Shown here in pieces: positions 5,084 through 7,560 of a stretch of 7,560 bases of DNA; the stretch's first letter is position 1, and every line of letters begins with the position of its first letter. Made by a program: the position numbers and the translations under genes. The notes beneath the pieces were generated by a model. The model was given only the letters and a program-made list of their open reading frames with translations, had not been told where the DNA came from and searched no databases. Origin of the DNA: an uncultured Desulfovibrio sp. (GTDB lineage: Bacteria > Desulfobacterota > Desulfovibrionia > Desulfovibrionales > Desulfovibrionaceae); NCBI GenBank assembly GCA_900541395.1, contig UQJT01000068.1, positions 1 through 7,560 on the forward strand, read 5' to 3'.

Positions 5084-5118
5084 AAAAAAGAAACTGCCGG
5101 TGAGGGGCCGGCAGTTTC
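5084..5118 (-). terminator. Strong intrinsic terminator upstream of the YchJ-like gene
   Basis: GAAACTGCCGG (5090-5100) pairs perfectly with CCGGCAGTTTC (5108-5118), 11 bases around a 7-base loop. On the minus strand the stem is followed by T6 (complement of 5084-5089). No gene ends just before it on that strand, so it must stop a short leftward RNA or act as an attenuator 159 bases ahead of the YchJ-like gene. Confidence 0.88.
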
Positions 5119-5282
5119 GAGGAAGGTTGAGTCAACATCTCTCAAGGAAGGTGTTTTTCTTTTAGCAATATGCGTGCCAAACACCCCTTAATTCATAAAT
5201 ATACAATAAATTCATTTGGATATTTGGCAACACCCCCTCTTTTATCGCTTCCCTTTCAGGCTATGGCGTATTTTTTTTTGTA
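5119..5282. promoter_or_regulatory. AT-rich divergent control island
   Basis: This is a markedly AT-rich stretch in a GC-rich genome. It contains the palindrome GTTGA-G-TCAAC (5126-5136), GGTGTTT/AAACACC (5150-5156 with 5179-5185), TGCCAAA/TTTGGCA (5175-5181 with 5224-5230), a direct repeat AATTCAT (5190-5196 and 5209-5215) and a T9 run (5271-5279). TACAAT (5202-5207) is a good -10 hexamer on the plus strand, but no good -35 is spaced correctly. On the minus strand TTGCCA (complement of 5225-5230) precedes AT-rich sequence. Promoters firing both ways are likely. No gene is seen in it. Confidence 0.5.
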
Positions 5283-5309
5283 CCGCCCCTCATGCGGGGC
5301 GGCCTTTTT
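5283..5309 (+). terminator. Strong intrinsic terminator upstream of ffh
   Basis: CCGCCCC (5283-5289) pairs with GGGGCGG (5296-5302) around TCATGC, followed by CC and five T residues (5305-5309). No plus-strand gene lies upstream to be terminated, so it either ends a short RNA of roughly 100 bases from the AT-rich island or attenuates transcription into ffh. Confidence 0.85.
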
Positions 5310-5417
5310 CGAAACCCACGGCAAAAATTTGGACAGAAAAAAAGAGCAGAGGCGGCCGCACTTCCAGCGCGGCGGGGGCGTCGCTCAATGCTCGCGACCG
5401 CTCGCGCCCCGGCGCTC

Positions 5418-5446
5418 TTGACTTGCGGTCCGAACTTGCGTAACGC
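5418..5446 (+). promoter_or_regulatory. Possible promoter of ffh-rpsP
   Basis: TTGACT (5418-5423) matches the -35 box at five of six positions. After 17 bases comes TAACGC (5441-5446), a poor -10. It lies after the terminator at 5283-5309 and about 35 bases before the ffh start, which is the right place. The weak -10 keeps confidence low. Confidence 0.35.
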
Positions 5447-5479
5447 TCTTTGGTTCCAAACATCCGAACGGAAAATACC

Positions 5480-6979
<1,500 letters not shown>

Positions 6980-7014
6980 CGCTTCGCGCCGCCTCCACCC
7001 TACAGGAGTATAGT

Positions 7015-7254
7015 ATGTCTGTTAAAGTGAGACTCACCCGCTCGGGCTCCAAGAAGCACCCCTTCTATCGCGTGGTCGCCATCAACAGCGACACCCGCCG
7101 CGACGGCCGTCCGCTGGAGTTCCTGGGCCACTACAACCCCAACACCAATCCCGCCGAAGTCCGTATCGACGCCGAAAAAATCCGGAAGTGGGTCGCCACG
7201 GGCGCGGAAATGTCCCCCACCGTGCGCTCGCTGCTCAAAAAGCAGGCCCAGTAG
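7015..7254 (+). CDS. rpsP: 30S ribosomal protein bS16
   Basis: The product is 79 residues, normal for bS16 (about 82 in E. coli), which helps assemble the 5' and central domains of 16S rRNA. The signature [20 protein letters not shown] opens the protein, followed by [13 protein letters not shown] and the C-terminal helix [20 protein letters not shown]. The start at ATG 7015 has AGGAG (7004-7008) six bases before it. It lies 35 bases after ffh without a terminator between, so both are probably on one message. The usual ffh-rpsP-KH-rimM-trmD-rplS order is not continued inside the window: a terminator follows. Confidence 0.97.
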   Translation: MSVKVRLTRSGSKKHPFYRVVAINSDTRRDGRPLEFLGHYNPNTNPAEVRIDAEKIRKWVATGAEMSPTVRSLLKKQAQ

Positions 7255-7280
7255 TCCGGCCTTTTTTCGGGAACCCGCGT

Positions 7281-7313
7281 CCCACCACCCGCGTTTCGCG
7301 GCTGGTGGGTTTT
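7281..7313 (+). terminator. Terminator after rpsP
   Basis: CCCACCA (7281-7287) pairs with TGGTGGG (7303-7309). The inner stem CCGCG (7289-7293) pairs with CGCGG (7297-7301) around TTT, separated by one C-C mismatch. TTTT (7310-7313) follows. A T6 run at 7262-7267 precedes it. It would end or strongly reduce the ffh-rpsP transcript. Confidence 0.75.
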
Positions 7314-7560
7314 GCGGCTTAATCACGGGTTGCGTCCGCCGCCGGAGCATTCCGGTCCCGTGTCCTTGCCCTCTGCCGCTCCCGCCGTCTTTTGACGCGG
7401 GGACCGCCGCGACCTCGGCGCAAGAAAAGGGCGGCGCATTCCGTCGCCCCGCTGTTCCGCCTCGTCTCCCGCGATAGAGAGCGGTTTGCCGTGGAACGCG
7501 GCAAGCGCTCCGGCGTCCGCGGGAGCGGCCGCCCGCGCCGGCCTGAAAACCGCGCTTTTC
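7314..7560. other. No confident gene at the right edge
   Basis: Two frames stay open to the edge. On the minus strand a frame ends at TGA (7323-7325) and runs at least 78 codons to 7560 (Ala-rich, then Arg-rich). On the plus strand a GTG at 7491 follows a GAGAG stretch. GC-rich DNA gives such frames by chance, and neither product is recognisable. Either could be the end or the start of a gene lying outside. Confidence 0.4.

Noticed and set aside
4434..5138. Longer YchJ-like protein starting at 5138
   Set aside because: The extension would be translated from inside the strong terminator at 5084-5118 and lacks a ribosome site; the SEC-C motif begins right after ATG 4925.
5251..5421. Plus-strand ORF starting MAYFFLYRPS, with clustered Tyr/Phe codons just before the terminator, like an attenuator leader peptide
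   Set aside because: It has no stop before the terminator and runs on through it. The Phe codons come from the T9 run, and the downstream gene is ffh, not an aromatic amino-acid gene.

Overview
The window looks like chromosomal DNA of a sulfate- or sulfite-reducing deltaproteobacterium, most likely a member of the Desulfovibrionaceae. The evidence is a textbook DsrC with both C-terminal cysteines, standing alone rather than beside dsrAB, together with GC-rich codon use and Desulfovibrio-like Ffh, S16 and VWA-OmpA proteins. The species cannot be named from the sequence.

Layout. Positions 1-488 carry no conventional gene but are packed with RNA and DNA structure: five inverted repeats (1-231), then a leader whose folded part (about 366-441) resembles the C4/CI antisense immunity RNAs of P1- and P4-type phages. 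The small protein gene at 489-782 lies directly downstream of it. Positions 783-1268 have no convincing gene. On the minus strand then come a small exported protein (1269-1712), a periplasmic VWA-OmpA protein (1790-2794), dsrC (2961-3278), a CBS-ACT protein of AcuB type (3577-4248) and a YchJ-type SEC-C protein (4434-4925). Most of these have their own Shine-Dalgarno sequence and a terminator or terminator-like hairpin, so they are probably separate transcription units and not one operon. Positions 4926-5479 are a divergent control region with an AT-rich island between two outward-pointing terminators. On the plus strand follow ffh (5480-6979) and rpsP (7015-7254), closed by a terminator at 7281-7313. 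The last 247 bases hold no gene that can be called with confidence.

How the genes work together. ffh and rpsP form a housekeeping pair (protein targeting and the 30S ribosome). DsrC is the sulfur carrier of dissimilatory sulfite reduction and the main metabolic marker. The VWA-OmpA and small exported proteins belong to the cell envelope. The CBS-ACT protein is probably a ligand-sensing regulator.

The part most worth a second look is the left end. A C4-like RNA has two-part, collinear complementarity to its own leader, an alternative hairpin at its 3' end, and a small unrecognised protein gene downstream. This appears to be a phage-type RNA immunity or autoregulation cassette, or a remnant of one, next to core sulfur-metabolism genes.
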